The notes: generated from the letters alone by a model not told the origin. Positions 23,680 to 33,553 are shown, counted from the stretch's first letter. The stretch is 64,000 bases of DNA from an uncultured Lachnospiraceae bacterium (GCA_946554445.1 CAMNSD010000018.1:23884-87883); one strand, 5' to 3'. Numbers and translations are program-made.

Positions 23680-25602
23680 TCAGGACATGATGGATTTTTT
23701 GTCCGTCATAACAATCTCACAATCCCCGTCAGGGAATGGGACTGTGGGAGGGCTGTCCGGTGTTTCGGGGTAATGGGGTTCCAAAACAGGTTTTTCCGGT
23801 GCCGGTTTCTTTTCAGGTGCCTTTGGTTTCTTTTGCTTTGGCGCCGGTTTTATCAGCCGGGAGAAGTCCGGCTCAGGTGCCTCCGGATTGCTGCGCCACT
23901 CCGGGATATGGTCACTGGCACGGCTTTCCTTCAGTTTTTTGCTTTCCGGGTGGAGGGTATAGTCATATTTCCCTACCTTCAGTACCTTCTGGCCCCGCAG
24001 GATGATCAGTGCCTCATCTAACGGCAGGCGCAGCACCTCGTCCGGTGTCAGGAGCTTGCGCTTCCCGATGGAGTGGGTTTCTCGGTATTCCGGTGTGTAA
24101 TCCGATACCCGCCATGTGTTGAGCTGCTTTGCCTGGCTGGATACCGCCACACTGACCTCCCCGGTACGGTTTGAGATAAATTCCGCTGTCAGCTCATCCG
24201 TGCATCCAAGGAAAAGCTGGGTGTCGCAGTTGCCGATGATCTCCTGCCACTGGTTTAACGGGTAGCGGTTCTGCATCTGGGGCAGGTTCTGGAAGATGCA
24301 GCTTATGGAGAGCTGCCTTGAGCGGATGGTGCTGATCTTCTTGGTAAGGTCTGCAATGGTGCAGCCGCCGTTGGCAAGCTCGTCTGCAAGGATGTGTACC
24401 GGAACGGGCAGCTTCCCGCCGTCCCCGTATTTGTCCGCATATCTTACCAGCTTGATGAACACGAAGGACATGAACAGGGAGGAGAGGAAGTCAAAGGTGG
24501 AATCCTGATCCGAGGTAATGCAGAAATAGGCACACTTCTCGTAGCCCGGCTGCGTCAGGCTGATCTCGTTGTAGCTGGTGATCTGCCGGATCAGCTTGTT
24601 CTGGAATACCTGCAGCCTTGTGCCAAGCCCTATGATGACGCCGCTGCGCACCGTGTCGGACGCCTGCTTGAAGATGTTATAGGGCGCCTTTGCCGGGTGG
24701 GTGACCGGAAGCAGGTCGAAAAGGCTGTTTAGTTCCTTCTCGGAGTTCATGGTCAGCAGCTTATAGACCTGCCCGATGTTCTTTCCCTCCGGCGGGAATC
24801 CCTGGTCCACATACAGCACAAGGGCTTTCAGCAGGTTCATCTCCGAGTTGTCCCAGAAATGGTCGCCTTTCGGGGAGCCGGTGTTTTTGATGATGACATC
24901 GGAAAAGAGCTGCGCCATGATCTCCTGTCCCTCAATCTCCGCAAGGCAGTTCCAACTGTCGGAATTTTCAGGGTTGATCAGGTTGAACACCCGAACCGTG
25001 TAGCCGTTTTCCTCAAGATAAAGGTGCAGATCCGCGTAGAGCTCTGATTTGGGATCTGTAATGATGAGGCTCTCCCCGCGTTTCACGCACTGGAATACCA
25101 CATTTCTCGCATAGGCGCGGCTTTTCATGCTGCCGCTGGCGCCAAAGACTGCCACGTTGCGGTTCATCCGGGTTTTCTCCGGCAGGCAGACTGCCTTCCC
25201 GTACAGCTTTCCTAAGATGACGCCCCTGCTTTTTGCAATGTCCGGAACAAGCTCCAGCACTTCACGCATCTCTGCGTCGGTCATAAAGCCGGAGGTGCCG
25301 TAGGTTCCCTGATCCGAATAGGTCAGGTTCCGCTCCTTATCATAAGTGCCTTTCCTGCCAAAGCCCATCCGCATCACCATGAAGATGAGAAGGCAGGAGA
25401 TGCCGATGCACAGGGCAATCCCATACAGGCTGTAAGGGAATACGGTGAGCGCACGCAGGCACGCGCCGAAAGAGCCATCCGGGAAATCGGGCGAGGTGCC
25501 GTTCCCCGGCGTGCCCCCGGAAGATGTCCATATCCGATAATTGATGATGAACTGGGACACATAGCCGCCTGCATAGGCAAGGGTAAAGAGCAGGGCTGGC
25601 AT
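23680..25602 (-). CDS. virD4: VirD4/TraG-type coupling ATPase
   Basis: A 640-residue type IV coupling protein. Membrane helices are at about 1-20 and 57-77; Walker A GASGSMKS is at 154-161, TTGF-like start is absent, and Walker B-like VHILADELANGG lies further on, followed by the QNLPQMQNRY conserved block. It links relaxosome to the T4SS channel. The ATG at 25602 has no ribosome-binding site; an in-frame CTG at 25648-25650 overlapping the previous stop, eight bases after GGAGG, would add 16 residues and is the better translational start. Confidence 0.9.
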   Translation of the reverse strand: MPALLFTLAYAGGYVSQFIINYRIWTSSGGTPGNGTSPDFPDGSFGACLRALTVFPYSLYGIALCIGISCLLIFMVMRMGFGRKGTYDKERNLTYSDQGTYGTSGFMTDAEMREVLELVPDIAKSRGVILGKLYGKAVCLPEKTRMNRNVAVFGASGSMKSRAYARNVVFQCVKRGESLIITDPKSELYADLHLYLEENGYTVRVFNLINPENSDSWNCLAEIEGQEIMAQLFSDVIIKNTGSPKGDHFWDNSEMNLLKALVLYVDQGFPPEGKNIGQVYKLLTMNSEKELNSLFDLLPVTHPAKAPYNIFKQASDTVRSGVIIGLGTRLQVFQNKLIRQITSYNEISLTQPGYEKCAYFCITSDQDSTFDFLSSLFMSFVFIKLVRYADKYGDGGKLPVPVHILADELANGGCTIADLTKKISTIRSRQLSISCIFQNLPQMQNRYPLNQWQEIIGNCDTQLFLGCTDELTAEFISNRTGEVSVAVSSQAKQLNTWRVSDYTPEYRETHSIGKRKLLTPDEVLRLPLDEALIILRGQKVLKVGKYDYTLHPESKKLKESRASDHIPEWRSNPEAPEPDFSRLIKPAPKQKKPKAPEKKPAPEKPVLEPHYPETPDSPPTVPFPDGDCEIVMTDKKSIMS

Positions 25603-25646
25603 GGCAGTGAACAGGGTTATTTTTTTCTTCTGGTTTTCTGTCAGTT

Positions 25647-26768
25647 TCAGTGCAGGAACCTCCTTTCAAATTTTTTCAGGTCAATGGTTTCAATGGTGGC
25701 TGCTTCTCCAAAATATTGCTGCAGCACAGGTTTCTGGAAGTCAAAACAGATCAGGCAGCCTGTAAGTCCACGGAGGGACAGGGCGGTGCGGAACCTTGAA
25801 AGCCGTAGCATATCAAAGTCAAATGCCAGCAGCACTGGCAGCCCGTCCGATACGGCGTCATGTTCCAGCCCGTAATCTGCGCAGGGTGGATGCAGGTCGG
25901 ACAGGAGCAGGGTTCGCAGTCCTTTCAGCAGGGCCGGGGAGCAGAGCAGTTTCAGCATGGTCACTCCGGTGCTGTCATCCGGGATATAATGGAAATAGTC
26001 AAAGCTGGAATCCAGATAAAAGTAGCTTTTCTGAAAACCGCCTGTGCTTTCCATCAGTTTCAGCGCCGTGTCCATGCCTTCCCCGATGATGAGCGCCTTT
26101 ATGGGGGTGTCCGGATGGTATCCGGTCTCCGTGCCGGAGAGGATTCCCCTGCTGGCATGGTAGGAGAGCAGCGCTTTTACCTTCAGCTCCGTCCGGTATT
26201 CCCATTTCATCAGTGCGCCGCCTGTGCAGAATACGGCGTAGATACATTCCGGTGCAGGCAGGATGCCGATGGTTCTGGAATTGTTGATCTTTACGGCTTC
26301 CGCCCCAAGTTCCTTGACTTCGCGGGAATGGTAAAAGGCTGGCAGAGCCATGCTGCAGGGGGCTGCCGTATTATCACGGGTTCCCGGCTGGAACAGCAGC
26401 GGTTTTCTGTCCCGGTATATTTCCACACCGGCATCCTGAAGCATGGCGTAGGCAATGGATGCCTGCTGGAGCCTGAGCCTCCTTGGGAAATCGCTGCGTG
26501 GGCGGTTGGTGTCGGAGCTGCCGGAGAGGTAAAAGGAGAAGCGGGCGGGGTTCTCTGAAAGGAGCAGCTTTTTTCCCCTGCTTGTAAGCCTGTATCCCCG
26601 CAGCCCATCCTTATAGTGGGTACGGATGCAGCCTTCCTTTTTGAGCCGGGTGATGAGTTTTTCTCCATAGCTGCTGCTCAGGTTCAGATGCGGCAGCACA
26701 CGGGGGCTGCACTCCCCGGAAATGGCAGCCAGTTCCATGAGCCGGTATGCGCTGGTTGAAGTATCCAC
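25647..26768 (-). CDS. Winged-helix ICE protein (replication-relaxation-like)
   Basis: A 373-residue protein beginning at GTG 26768 after GGAGG; a 30-codon upstream frame lacks a site. Residues ~5-75 form a winged helix (AYRLMELAAISG, then SYGEKLITRLKKEGCIRTHY), similar to replication-relaxation and other element-borne DNA-binding proteins. The remainder has two alpha/beta parts without catalytic motif. Its stop overlaps the coupling-protein start region. A DNA-binding accessory for transfer is likely. Confidence 0.65.
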   Translation of the reverse strand: MDTSTSAYRLMELAAISGECSPRVLPHLNLSSSYGEKLITRLKKEGCIRTHYKDGLRGYRLTSRGKKLLLSENPARFSFYLSGSSDTNRPRSDFPRRLRLQQASIAYAMLQDAGVEIYRDRKPLLFQPGTRDNTAAPCSMALPAFYHSREVKELGAEAVKINNSRTIGILPAPECIYAVFCTGGALMKWEYRTELKVKALLSYHASRGILSGTETGYHPDTPIKALIIGEGMDTALKLMESTGGFQKSYFYLDSSFDYFHYIPDDSTGVTMLKLLCSPALLKGLRTLLLSDLHPPCADYGLEHDAVSDGLPVLLAFDFDMLRLSRFRTALSLRGLTGCLICFDFQKPVLQQYFGEAATIETIDLKKFERRFLH

Positions 26769-26909
26769 AGGTAAGCCTCCTTTCCGTTTTTTTACCGTAC
26801 ACGTCTGCATCTCCGGTAAATTCCGGCAGGTACGGGGTTTTGTTTTTGCCTGTATCAAGGCGGTTTTGGCGGCATTTTACCCTAGTCGGATTTTATTCTG
26901 AAAAAGTGC

Positions 26910-27569
26910 CTAAAAATCCGATATGCTTTTTTCCCTGTCCTCCCGCTCTTTCAGCCATCCGAGGAAGCAGCTTTTTTCCATGACGGCGAGGATGGTGCAG
27001 TCCCGATCCCCAAATTCCGTGGTGTGGTAGGCGTCGCAGAACAGCCCGCTGTCGTCGGTCATCAGGAAGCCTGCCACCGTGTCCAAAAGCTGTTTGCATT
27101 CCAGATTGTCATAATCCCTTACCCGTCTGTCGGAGAGGTTTTTATCAAATACATGGGAAAAGCAGACCACGCACTGCGTAAAATGGGGCAGACGGTGGTT
27201 CCGTGTGTAGGATTCAAGGCTTGCATACAGTGGATCAGTCAGGAAAGTGGTGTTAATCCGCTGATTCCGCTTTGGCATCAGTCCGGGCAGGGTGATCTCC
27301 ACGCAGTCCTGCGTATGCTTTATGGAAATGCCGTGTATCTGTGCTGCTGCTTCCATAAGGACGGGTTTCGGAACAAGGTCCGCCGCATAGATCAGGTTGC
27401 GCAGGGAACAGGCAATCCGTTCCGCACGTCTTGCGGCATCCATGCTCAGTTCCTCATAGTTTTTTCCGTAAGTGCCGGTGTTGGCTGCCATGGCATTTAA
27501 GGTGTTTGCCAGCCGGGGGAGTTCATCCCCGATCCGCGCAAGGCGGGATGATAAAGTGTTTCGGTCCAT
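26910..27569 (-). CDS. Conserved ICE protein (DUF6100-like)
   Basis: A 219-residue soluble protein with a helical N-terminus (about 1-60) and an alpha/beta C-terminal half containing the segment RVRDYDNLECKQLLDTVAGF. The latter resembles the RusA/crossover-junction-type arrangement of conserved Asp residues, though I cannot be sure. Its start overlaps the upstream stop by one base (TAATG). DUF6100 is recalled, not verified. Confidence 0.55.
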   Translation of the reverse strand: MDRNTLSSRLARIGDELPRLANTLNAMAANTGTYGKNYEELSMDAARRAERIACSLRNLIYAADLVPKPVLMEAAAQIHGISIKHTQDCVEITLPGLMPKRNQRINTTFLTDPLYASLESYTRNHRLPHFTQCVVCFSHVFDKNLSDRRVRDYDNLECKQLLDTVAGFLMTDDSGLFCDAYHTTEFGDRDCTILAVMEKSCFLGWLKEREDREKSISDF

Positions 27570-28108
27570 TAAGTATCTGTTACTCCTTGTTTTCTGTAAT
27601 ACTGCACTGTTCCGTCAGGCGCCACCGTACAGAAAGCGGCAATGCCGGGGAAGTTAAGGAGGGGTATCTGCCCCGCATGGTCCACAACGGCGATACGGCG
27701 GGGAGCATCCTCTTTATAGGCGGAAAGCGCATGATTCATAAGCATCTCTTTTTCTTCCGGTATGTGGATGACATCATAGGCATCCGACTGGGTGTAAAAG
27801 GTCAGCGCTACCGGAAAATCACTGGCCGTATGGTAGGTAATGTCCTCCCGGAAGTCTAAAAGCACCCAGAAGGCGGAAAGGATGGACGGTTCAGGAACAC
27901 AGTCCTTTGCGTATAAGACAAGCTCCCTTTCCGGCATCAGGGCAAGCCGCCCGGTCTTTTCCAGTTTTCTGATAAGAAAGAGCAGCTTTTGTTTCGCAAG
28001 TTCCGGAAAAAGCACCTCAAGCTGCTGCAGACTTAGGGCATGGTACATGGAAAGCAGCCGGATGATCTCCTGCAGGTGGCTTTCCTGTTGTTGGTTTTTC
28101 TGCTGCAT
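27569..28108 (-). CDS. Conserved ICE protein (DUF5697-like)
   Basis: A 179-residue protein with an N-terminal winged-helix-like part (LSLQQLEVLFPELAKQKLLF, then LIRKLEKTGRLALMPE) and a C-terminal alpha/beta domain. GGAGG ribosome-binding site. First gene after the repeat-bearing spacer and coupled to the next gene by a one-base overlap. The winged helix suggests DNA binding. Family name from memory. Confidence 0.55.
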   Translation of the reverse strand: MQQKNQQQESHLQEIIRLLSMYHALSLQQLEVLFPELAKQKLLFLIRKLEKTGRLALMPERELVLYAKDCVPEPSILSAFWVLLDFREDITYHTASDFPVALTFYTQSDAYDVIHIPEEKEMLMNHALSAYKEDAPRRIAVVDHAGQIPLLNFPGIAAFCTVAPDGTVQYYRKQGVTDT

Positions 28109-28212
28109 AATACAGCCTCCTTTATCCTGCGGCGTGCGGGCGTCCGTAAGGACACCGGGATATGCCCGCCGCAGTGAGCGTTTTTTATATTAGGAAGTAA
28201 CTCTGCGTACAG

Positions 28213-28348
28213 ATTACATAAACTTTACATAAAGCACTGGTACAGAGGCGGGGAATATGCGGTGTATGCGTAAACCGTACATAAAGTGTACTTATACATT
28301 GCTTTCCAGTAAGGGAAAGCCCCTGTCATGCGTAAACTGTATGTAAAG
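28213..28348. repeat. Three ~21-bp direct repeats between virB4 and the coupling-protein block
   Basis: On the minus strand three similar units, CTTTATGTAAAGTTTATGTA (28213-28234 region), CTTTATGTACGGTTTACGCA (28266-28286) and CTTTACATACAGTTTACGCA (28328-28348), are spaced 53 and 62 bases apart. Units 2 and 3 differ at 3 of 21 positions. The middle unit lies beside an inverted repeat GTACA/TGTAC. No gene occupies 28109-28356. They could bind a regulator or an initiator. Confidence 0.65.
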
Positions 28349-28356
28349 CCTGCGTA

Positions 28357-31356
28357 TCAGACAGCCTCCGCCATCTGTTTGCGCTGTTTCTCCCGCTCCA
28401 GTATCTTTTTTAACTCATTGCGGTCTGTGGTGATCAGTTCCTTTTCCAGTTCGGAAGCCTTGAACTCCACGGTGACGTTGTTGTTATTGGTGGAGATCAG
28501 GCCGTTGCCACGCTCAAAGTGGGTGACTGCCATTGTTTCCGCTTCGGACAGGTGCAGGATGGACTGCACGCGCATGGCCTCCTCGTCCTCAAGGTTTAAG
28601 ACGATCTTGGTCTTTGAGTTGTTGATGATGCCTTTGCCGTATTTGCCGTCCTCCAGCGCAAAGAAGTCATTTAAGTCCTGTGTGGCGCAGATGGCAGAAC
28701 CGCCATACCCGCGGATGATCTTAAATATCTCCAGCACGAACTCTGCCGCGAGACGGTTGGATGCCGCGCCGATGAGCTGCCATGTCTCATCAATGAAGAT
28801 GGCTTTTTCCACGGTACGGTCCTCCTTCGCCTTGTCCCATACATAGTCCAGCGCAACGAACATACCCACCGTCAGCAGGTCGCCTGTCAGTTCCGAAATA
28901 TCCAGCACCGTATATTTGTTGTCAAGGTTCACGTTGGTCTGCTGGTTAAAGGTGGAGGCGGAGCCATGCACCAGCCTGTTCATAATGTTCGCAAGGCGTT
29001 TGGTGTCAGGGTTGTCCTTCAGGATATTGAACACATCCTCCAGCACCGGCATTTCCCTGTACTTATCAGGGCATTTGGGATCAGGAAGGCTTTCATTGTT
29101 GTGGGTGATGCCTTTCCGGTTATAGGTCTGGATCAGCGCCTCATCCAGAAGCTGCCGCTCCTCATGCGTCATGTCCGGGATCAGCAGCGAAAAGAAGATA
29201 TGGAGCCGCTGTATCTTTGCCGCAAGCTCTGATTTTTCCGTCTGCGGCCCGTCAAGGATGTCGTTGGCGGAGGAATCCACCTTCCGGATCTCCATGATGT
29301 TGATGCAGTTTCGGGAGGCTGGGGAAATCTGGATGAACTCCCCGCCGATGTTGCTGCAGGCCCGGTGGAACTCATGCCCTTTTAAGGGGGCGATGATGAA
29401 CACCTGTATGTTCCTGCGGCGCATCCGCAGCGCCATGAGCTGCATGGTAAAGGTCTTGCCTGCGCCGGAGGTTCCGAGGATTGCCATGTTTGCGTTCTTA
29501 TAAACGCGGGAATTAAAAATATCCACGATGATCAGGGAGTTGTTGTGCTTGTTCACCCCCAGAAGGATGCCGTTGTCGTCGCACATCTCAAAGGAAGTAA
29601 AAGGGTAACACCCTGCCACGCTGCCCGTAAGGATGTTGCGCTTGGAGCGCTCAAACAGTTTTTTCTCCAGCGATACCAGCGGCAGGGCGGAGAGCAGCGC
29701 CTGTTCTTCCCGGAAGTGGCAGGATACCGCCTCCATGTCCTGTGAGAGCATCAGCTTTTTCATTTCATTGGTGCGCCACTCCAGTTCCTCAAGGCTGTCT
29801 GCCGTGATGGTGATGAGGATGTTCATGTAATAGAAATCCTCGTTGTTTGCAAGCCCTTCCTTCAGGAAATAGCCGGAGCGGATGGCGCTGTCAAGGTCAT
29901 CGAAGTCCGAGTTGGTGTCTGAGGTGTCCTTGATCTTGGAGCGGTTGATCCTCAGCTGCTGTCCGAGCTTCTGCTGGATGCGGTCTTTGGGCTGCCGGTC
30001 AAAGAAAATATCCACGTCAATCCCCTCGCCTGCATTGACAAGGAGGGAGATCCATCCGGCGCACACCTGCGGGCGGTAGCCCCCGGAAGGCACTAAAAGG
30101 TAGGTATGGTAGGTGCCGTCCATGATGACATAATTGCCGTGGGTGTAGTCGATGGTCTCCGGCGCGATAAATTCCATGGCGGGGATCTTGCCGATCTCAT
30201 CCCGCCTGCCCGCATTGATGTACTGCCCGATGACCTCGTTGACGCGCACGCCCAGAGGCTTTGCCACGCTGGTCCTGCGGTTTAGGATGCTGTAAAACAC
30301 CTCCGCCGCCATCTCATCCTCATTGTCGGGGACCAGAAGTTCATTCCCGCATTGCTGCAGGTAGGTCTTGGCCGTCCGCACCGCAGTCGTGAGGGCGGAA
30401 ATGGCGTCGCTTTCCTCATTTCCCCTGTTGGCGGAAAAGGGTTCGTACTCAAAGATGATGAAAAAGCGCCTTGTGATGGCTTCCCTTGAGCCGATCCGCC
30501 GGATCAGGTTTTCGTAATCATGCTGCAGCGCAAGGCAGCGCTCATCCGTTTCCATGCGCATTTCTTCCCGCAGGGTTTCCAGATGCTTATTGATGTCGGC
30601 GCGTCTGGTAAGGACCTTGAACTGGAGTTTTACCGGGCTTATCTTTAGGTAGCTGATAAAGGAATAGATGATGTTACGCTGTTCCCTGGCGCTCCGCAGC
30701 AGGAAGTTGATGGGGATGACCTCTATGATCTTCACATAGCGGCGGTCTTTTGTGTAGATGATGCCGTTTTCGATCTTCCGGATGGGGAGGTAGGAGGCGG
30801 AAGGGTTTATCAGTTCCGGTTCCGGCTCCTCCCGCATACGCTCCCTGATCTGGGAGACGCCCCGTTTTTTATTCCGGTGTTTGCCTGCCGCCTCGTCCGC
30901 TGCCTGCTTTGCCTGCCGGCGCTCCTTAAACTGCCCGAACTCCTCGGCATAGTCCTCTTTTTTTGGCTTTACTTTCTTTTCCGGCTTTGGTTTCTTAGCT
31001 TTCTTTGGTTTCCCGGAAGTTTTCTCCCCTGCCGGTGTTTCACATGTTTCCTCCTGAAGCCCCACAATGCGGCGGTTTTTCAGGTAGACAAAAAAGTTGA
31101 TGACAAAGGAACTGAGGCTTTCCCCGTTTATGCCGATGACGGCAAACAGGGCTGCCGGAAGCACGGTAAGGCAGGCGACAATAATCTTTGTTGTCAGCGT
31201 TGCCGGGATATGGAATACCGGGAAACCAATGAGCAGCGAGAGGATCAGCGCCTCCGCCGCGTTCCTGAGTTTGATGGTCCCGCCGAACACCGTTCCGGTA
31301 TCAATGAAATTCGGCGGGATGATGTATATGTCGTTTTCTTCGTGTCGCATGGACAT
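28357..31356 (-). CDS. virB4: PrgI-VirB4 fusion, T4SS ATPase
   Basis: A 999-residue protein. The N-terminal ~100 residues read as a PrgI-type domain (IYIIPPNFIDTGTVF, two membrane helices, then INGESLSSFVINFF), followed by a Lys-rich linker (about 115-180) and a full VirB4/TraE ATPase: Walker A GTSGAGKT near residue 625, IFIDETWQLIG Walker B-type segment, and ATQDLNDFF. Start 31356 is preceded by AGGAGG; a 64-codon longer frame overlaps the NlpC/P60 gene end and has no site. In most Gram-positive systems PrgI is a separate gene. Confidence 0.9.
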   Translation of the reverse strand: MSMRHEENDIYIIPPNFIDTGTVFGGTIKLRNAAEALILSLLIGFPVFHIPATLTTKIIVACLTVLPAALFAVIGINGESLSSFVINFFVYLKNRRIVGLQEETCETPAGEKTSGKPKKAKKPKPEKKVKPKKEDYAEEFGQFKERRQAKQAADEAAGKHRNKKRGVSQIRERMREEPEPELINPSASYLPIRKIENGIIYTKDRRYVKIIEVIPINFLLRSAREQRNIIYSFISYLKISPVKLQFKVLTRRADINKHLETLREEMRMETDERCLALQHDYENLIRRIGSREAITRRFFIIFEYEPFSANRGNEESDAISALTTAVRTAKTYLQQCGNELLVPDNEDEMAAEVFYSILNRRTSVAKPLGVRVNEVIGQYINAGRRDEIGKIPAMEFIAPETIDYTHGNYVIMDGTYHTYLLVPSGGYRPQVCAGWISLLVNAGEGIDVDIFFDRQPKDRIQQKLGQQLRINRSKIKDTSDTNSDFDDLDSAIRSGYFLKEGLANNEDFYYMNILITITADSLEELEWRTNEMKKLMLSQDMEAVSCHFREEQALLSALPLVSLEKKLFERSKRNILTGSVAGCYPFTSFEMCDDNGILLGVNKHNNSLIIVDIFNSRVYKNANMAILGTSGAGKTFTMQLMALRMRRRNIQVFIIAPLKGHEFHRACSNIGGEFIQISPASRNCINIMEIRKVDSSANDILDGPQTEKSELAAKIQRLHIFFSLLIPDMTHEERQLLDEALIQTYNRKGITHNNESLPDPKCPDKYREMPVLEDVFNILKDNPDTKRLANIMNRLVHGSASTFNQQTNVNLDNKYTVLDISELTGDLLTVGMFVALDYVWDKAKEDRTVEKAIFIDETWQLIGAASNRLAAEFVLEIFKIIRGYGGSAICATQDLNDFFALEDGKYGKGIINNSKTKIVLNLEDEEAMRVQSILHLSEAETMAVTHFERGNGLISTNNNNVTVEFKASELEKELITTDRNELKKILEREKQRKQMAEAV

Positions 31357-31423
31357 CTGCGATGCACCTCCTAAATTCATGGTTGTGGCGGACGGGCATA
31401 GGAAAGCCTGCATCCGCCGGTGG

Positions 31424-32638
31424 TTATTCTGTATACGGCCTGCCGCACAGGACAATGCTGCGTATGCTGTAAATGGGGCGGTATACAACCCTTTTCTTGG
31501 AAAAGGAAGCATCCACCACATAGCCGTTTCCGGCATAGATTGCAACATGGCTGATATTTAAGTAGCGGTTGTTCACTTCAAAGGAATAGAAGATCAGGTC
31601 GCCGGGGGCAAGGCTGTCATAGGATACGGCAAGGTTGTTCTCCGTAATGTACCTTGCCTGTGCCGCCGCCGTGTTGGAACCGCCATGCTGCAGGGAAATC
31701 CCCAACTGGCTGTATACCCAGTAGGTGAAGGAACTGCAGTCAAAGTACCCCTCCTGGTTCCTACGTTCCTGGCTGTACGGCGTGCCCAGCTTTGTCAGGG
31801 CAAGGTCAACAGCCCCGTTTCCGGTTTCTCCCGGTATCAGGTCAGGATTGACCTCCACCAGATAAACCGTGTCAAATAAAAACAGGTACAGGTTGGCGGC
31901 ATATTCTTCCGCTGTCTGCGCCTGTTCATCCGTCAGGTGGAACACGTTCTGGGAGAAATAGCTGTCGCCTGCGTATTCCACGGTATATTCATAATGGTGT
32001 ATAGTATAGGTTTCGCCTGTCTCCTCATCTGTTTCTTCATAATCCGTGACCTGCACGGTGTAGGAAAAGATGCCATCCGTATTGTCACGCAGCATCCCCT
32101 CCAGCTTTTTTAAGTTGATCTCCCGGTAATCCTCCTGTGATGCGCAGAACTGTGAAATGACCAGTGCGCTTTCATAGATGATGCGGTCAGAAAAATCATC
32201 CGTGATGCTGTATTCGCAGTCAGAGCCGAGGGAGGCTGCCTCCTGTTCTATTTCTTTTAACAGGGCATCATGTTTCTCCCGCAGGATGGATTCAATGGAG
32301 GTTTCCGCCTCCGCGATGTTTTCCATGATGAGGGTATTATCGTTCAATACGTCTCCTGCAGTGTCATCCAGCCCAAGGTTTCCAAAGATAAGTGCCGGGA
32401 GGGAGAGGATAAATACAACAGGGAGCAGGAGCAGGGCGGCAATCACAGCCAGCACTTTCCCGACCGCTTTCCGGTTTTCCCATAATCCTGCCGCCAGCAT
32501 CCCATACGGACCGGCGGCAGCGCCTTTGGCAGCCCCGGCAATGGCTTTTCCTGCTTTCAGGGCGCCTTTTGCGGCACCCGCTGCGGAGGCTGTCCGGGAT
32601 AAGGCGGACTGTTCCTGTTTTTGATTTTGTTCTGCCAT
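31424..32638 (-). CDS. T4SS NlpC/P60 cell-wall hydrolase
   Basis: A 404-residue protein. An Ala/Gly/Lys-rich start precedes a membrane helix (about 60-85); a long extracytoplasmic middle follows; the C-terminus (about 275-400) is an NlpC/P60 endopeptidase with catalytic Cys in YFDCSSFTYWVY and His in NISHVAIYAGN. It opens the wall for the channel (VirB1/CwlT-like). Its start directly follows the stop of the upstream gene. Confidence 0.88.
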   Translation of the reverse strand: MAEQNQKQEQSALSRTASAAGAAKGALKAGKAIAGAAKGAAAGPYGMLAAGLWENRKAVGKVLAVIAALLLLPVVFILSLPALIFGNLGLDDTAGDVLNDNTLIMENIAEAETSIESILREKHDALLKEIEQEAASLGSDCEYSITDDFSDRIIYESALVISQFCASQEDYREINLKKLEGMLRDNTDGIFSYTVQVTDYEETDEETGETYTIHHYEYTVEYAGDSYFSQNVFHLTDEQAQTAEEYAANLYLFLFDTVYLVEVNPDLIPGETGNGAVDLALTKLGTPYSQERRNQEGYFDCSSFTYWVYSQLGISLQHGGSNTAAAQARYITENNLAVSYDSLAPGDLIFYSFEVNNRYLNISHVAIYAGNGYVVDASFSKKRVVYRPIYSIRSIVLCGRPYTE

Positions 32639-33544
32639 TTACACACGGTCCTTTCTCTTGGGCATATTGGGGAGTTTCTGCACGATATTCTCATGGTAGG
32701 CAATCTTGCCTTCTCCGGTCATGTAAGGAGTCCGGTCCACGGTATCCACCGCATACTGCCTGTACCATGTGGCATTGTCAGCCGTGGTGACTGTTTCGTA
32801 ATTTCCTTCCGGCGCCATGTACTGTTCGGTGTTATACATACCGAAGGCGGTGCCATTGGGGTAGGTGGCGGAGGTTTCCGTTCCCATGATGCGCCCGCCC
32901 CCGATTTCCACATCAGAATAGCTGGGTGCATCGGGGATGCCGGTCTGCCCCATGTAAGAGGTAAGCGCCTGTGCCGCCTGCATTCCGGTCATGGAGCCGG
33001 TATAGCTGATATTTCCTTTTGCCACAGCCCCGGTGACGCCGTTTGCAAAGTCCCCGCCCTTTTTCACCGAAGACTCAAAAGCCCTGCGGCTGATGGGGTT
33101 GCTGGCGTGCCCGGTCATGGTGTGCATGGCGCTCTGGGTAAACTGGCGTCCCACGGCACCGGCAAGGCCGCCTGAAAGGAAGGAGGACTGGCTGACACTG
33201 TTTGAACTGCCTCCCATTCGGAAGGAACCGCCACGGAAATTTGCGCCTCCGCCTATGTTCTTTGCGGTAGTCAGTCCCCTTGCGGCAACCATCAGCTCTG
33301 CTATCATGCTTCCGCCGGTATGCCCCACGTTGATGCCGAGGCTGGATAAGAAGCTGTCAATCTTCTGGCTGATCTTAAGGAAGGCAATAGCGCATAAAAA
33401 CCAGATAAACACGTTCCCGGCGGCAGTTTCCTTCCCAACGGCCTCCACATCGCTTTCCGTTACCGCAAATACAGTCATGGACTGGGAGAGGAAAAGCACA
33501 GCCGAGGATAATAAAATGTATAGTTTCTTTTTCCTGTTTTTCAT
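32639..33544 (-). CDS. Secreted/membrane T4SS protein of unknown function
   Basis: A 301-residue protein with a signal-peptide-like start (KKLYILLSSAVLFLSQSMTVFA), a second hydrophobic segment (about 45-62), and a long Gly/Ser-rich, low-charge region (about 70-170). GGAGG site and tight coupling to neighbours (VirB6-like upstream, NlpC/P60 downstream). Comparable proteins sit at this position in many Clostridia ICEs; the role is unknown. Confidence 0.65.
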   Translation of the reverse strand: MKNRKKKLYILLSSAVLFLSQSMTVFAVTESDVEAVGKETAAGNVFIWFLCAIAFLKISQKIDSFLSSLGINVGHTGGSMIAELMVAARGLTTAKNIGGGANFRGGSFRMGGSSNSVSQSSFLSGGLAGAVGRQFTQSAMHTMTGHASNPISRRAFESSVKKGGDFANGVTGAVAKGNISYTGSMTGMQAAQALTSYMGQTGIPDAPSYSDVEIGGGRIMGTETSATYPNGTAFGMYNTEQYMAPEGNYETVTTADNATWYRQYAVDTVDRTPYMTGEGKIAYHENIVQKLPNMPKRKDRV

Positions 33545-33553
33545 AGATACCTC

